A stretch of DNA of 64,000 nucleotides from Xylanibacter brevis ATCC 19188 (GTDB lineage: Bacteria; Bacteroidota; Bacteroidia; Bacteroidales; Bacteroidaceae): assembly GCF_000621725.1 (NCBI RefSeq), contig NZ_JHXM01000018.1, forward strand, positions 1 to 64,000, in the 5' to 3' direction. Positions 63,868 through 64,000 of the stretch are shown here, piece after piece. Made by a program: the position numbers and the translations under genes. Below the pieces are notes generated by a model, which saw only the letters and a list, made by a program, of their open reading frames with translations, was not told the DNA's origin and searched no databases. Numbering within the stretch: position 1 is the first letter of the stretch; the number at the start of each line of letters is the position of its first letter.

Positions 63868-64000
63868 ATGGCATACACACTGAATATCAAGGGACAACTG
63901 CTCGATCTGAGCGAGCCGCGCGTGATGGGCATACTGAACGCTACACCTGACTCGTTCTTTGCCGGTAGTAGAAAACAAACAGAACAGGAGATTGCCGATC
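63868..64000 (+). CDS. folP: Dihydropteroate synthase, N-terminal part (cut by the window end)
   Basis: The ATG at 63868 opens a frame of 44 visible residues, MAYTLNIKGQLLDLSEPRVM followed by GILNATPDSFFAG. The MGILNxTPDSF motif is the first conserved segment of dihydropteroate synthase, which joins p-aminobenzoate to the pterin pyrophosphate in folate synthesis and is the sulfonamide target. The rest lies beyond the window. Confidence 0.93.
   Translation, partial: MAYTLNIKGQLLDLSEPRVMGILNATPDSFFAGSRKQTEQEIAD

Overview
The window looks like a chromosome segment of a Bacteroidales bacterium, most likely Prevotella in the broad sense. The grounds are: promoters of the Bacteroidetes type (TAnnTTTG near -7, TTTG/TTG near -33, about 20 bp apart) before many genes; FimB/Mfa2- and fimbrillin-type lipoproteins; type IX secretion (T9SS) style C-terminal tails; AraC-type regulators fused to membrane or TPR parts; and no Shine-Dalgarno pattern. 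No insertion sequence, phage gene, CRISPR array or rRNA is visible. There is one tRNA, tRNA-Pro(CGG).

Layout. 1-96 is the tail of an upstream surface-protein gene. It is followed by a terminator whose loop holds the -33 box of the prfB promoter. The long prfB leader (about 195-574) carries six 43-bp repeats between perfect 38-bp inverted repeats. prfB (575-1696) comes next, then an intergenic element with a strict 22-bp period, then a 51-residue membrane protein gene, a CYTH gene and a TPR/AraC regulator gene (2209-4427).

From 4692 to 33011 runs a same-strand, tightly spaced block of eight genes: a DUF3575/OmpA-like protein, a fimbrillin, a FimB/Mfa2 anchor, a second fimbrillin, two more fimbrial lipoproteins, and two giant secreted proteins (3818 and 2662 residues) built on [VIL]-[YF]-G-G-G repeats. 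I read it as a surface fimbria/adhesin operon under the TPR/AraC regulator just upstream. It is the most striking gene system in the window.

A convergent VanZ-like gene (32980-33357) overlaps its end. A second 22-bp-period element follows. Next, on the minus strand, is another surface operon: a 200-residue secreted protein and a 3171-residue protein with MABP-like, LamG-like and T9SS tail segments (43996 to 33807). It is divergent from a 7-TM AraC-type regulator (44403-45503). Housekeeping and metabolic genes follow: an NSS transporter, an HhH protein, a 5'-nucleotidase lipoprotein and another TPR/AraC regulator (45656-51323).

51639-61880 is an efflux locus. A minimal two-component pair (a receiver-Fis regulator without an AAA+ domain, and a histidine kinase without a sensor domain) is divergent from TolC, HlyD-like adaptor, permease, small secreted protein, permease and ATPase genes. 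The window closes with tRNA-Pro, murF on the minus strand, a third 22-bp-period element, and the start of folP.

The finding I rate highest for novelty is the family of three intergenic elements (about 1785-2078, 33449-33697, 63553-63694). Each is a train of short dyad-symmetric words spaced 22 bp apart, almost exactly two DNA turns. The outer words (AGTGSCRC type) are shared; the inner palindromes are TCTAGA-based in one element and GACTTAAGTC in the other two.
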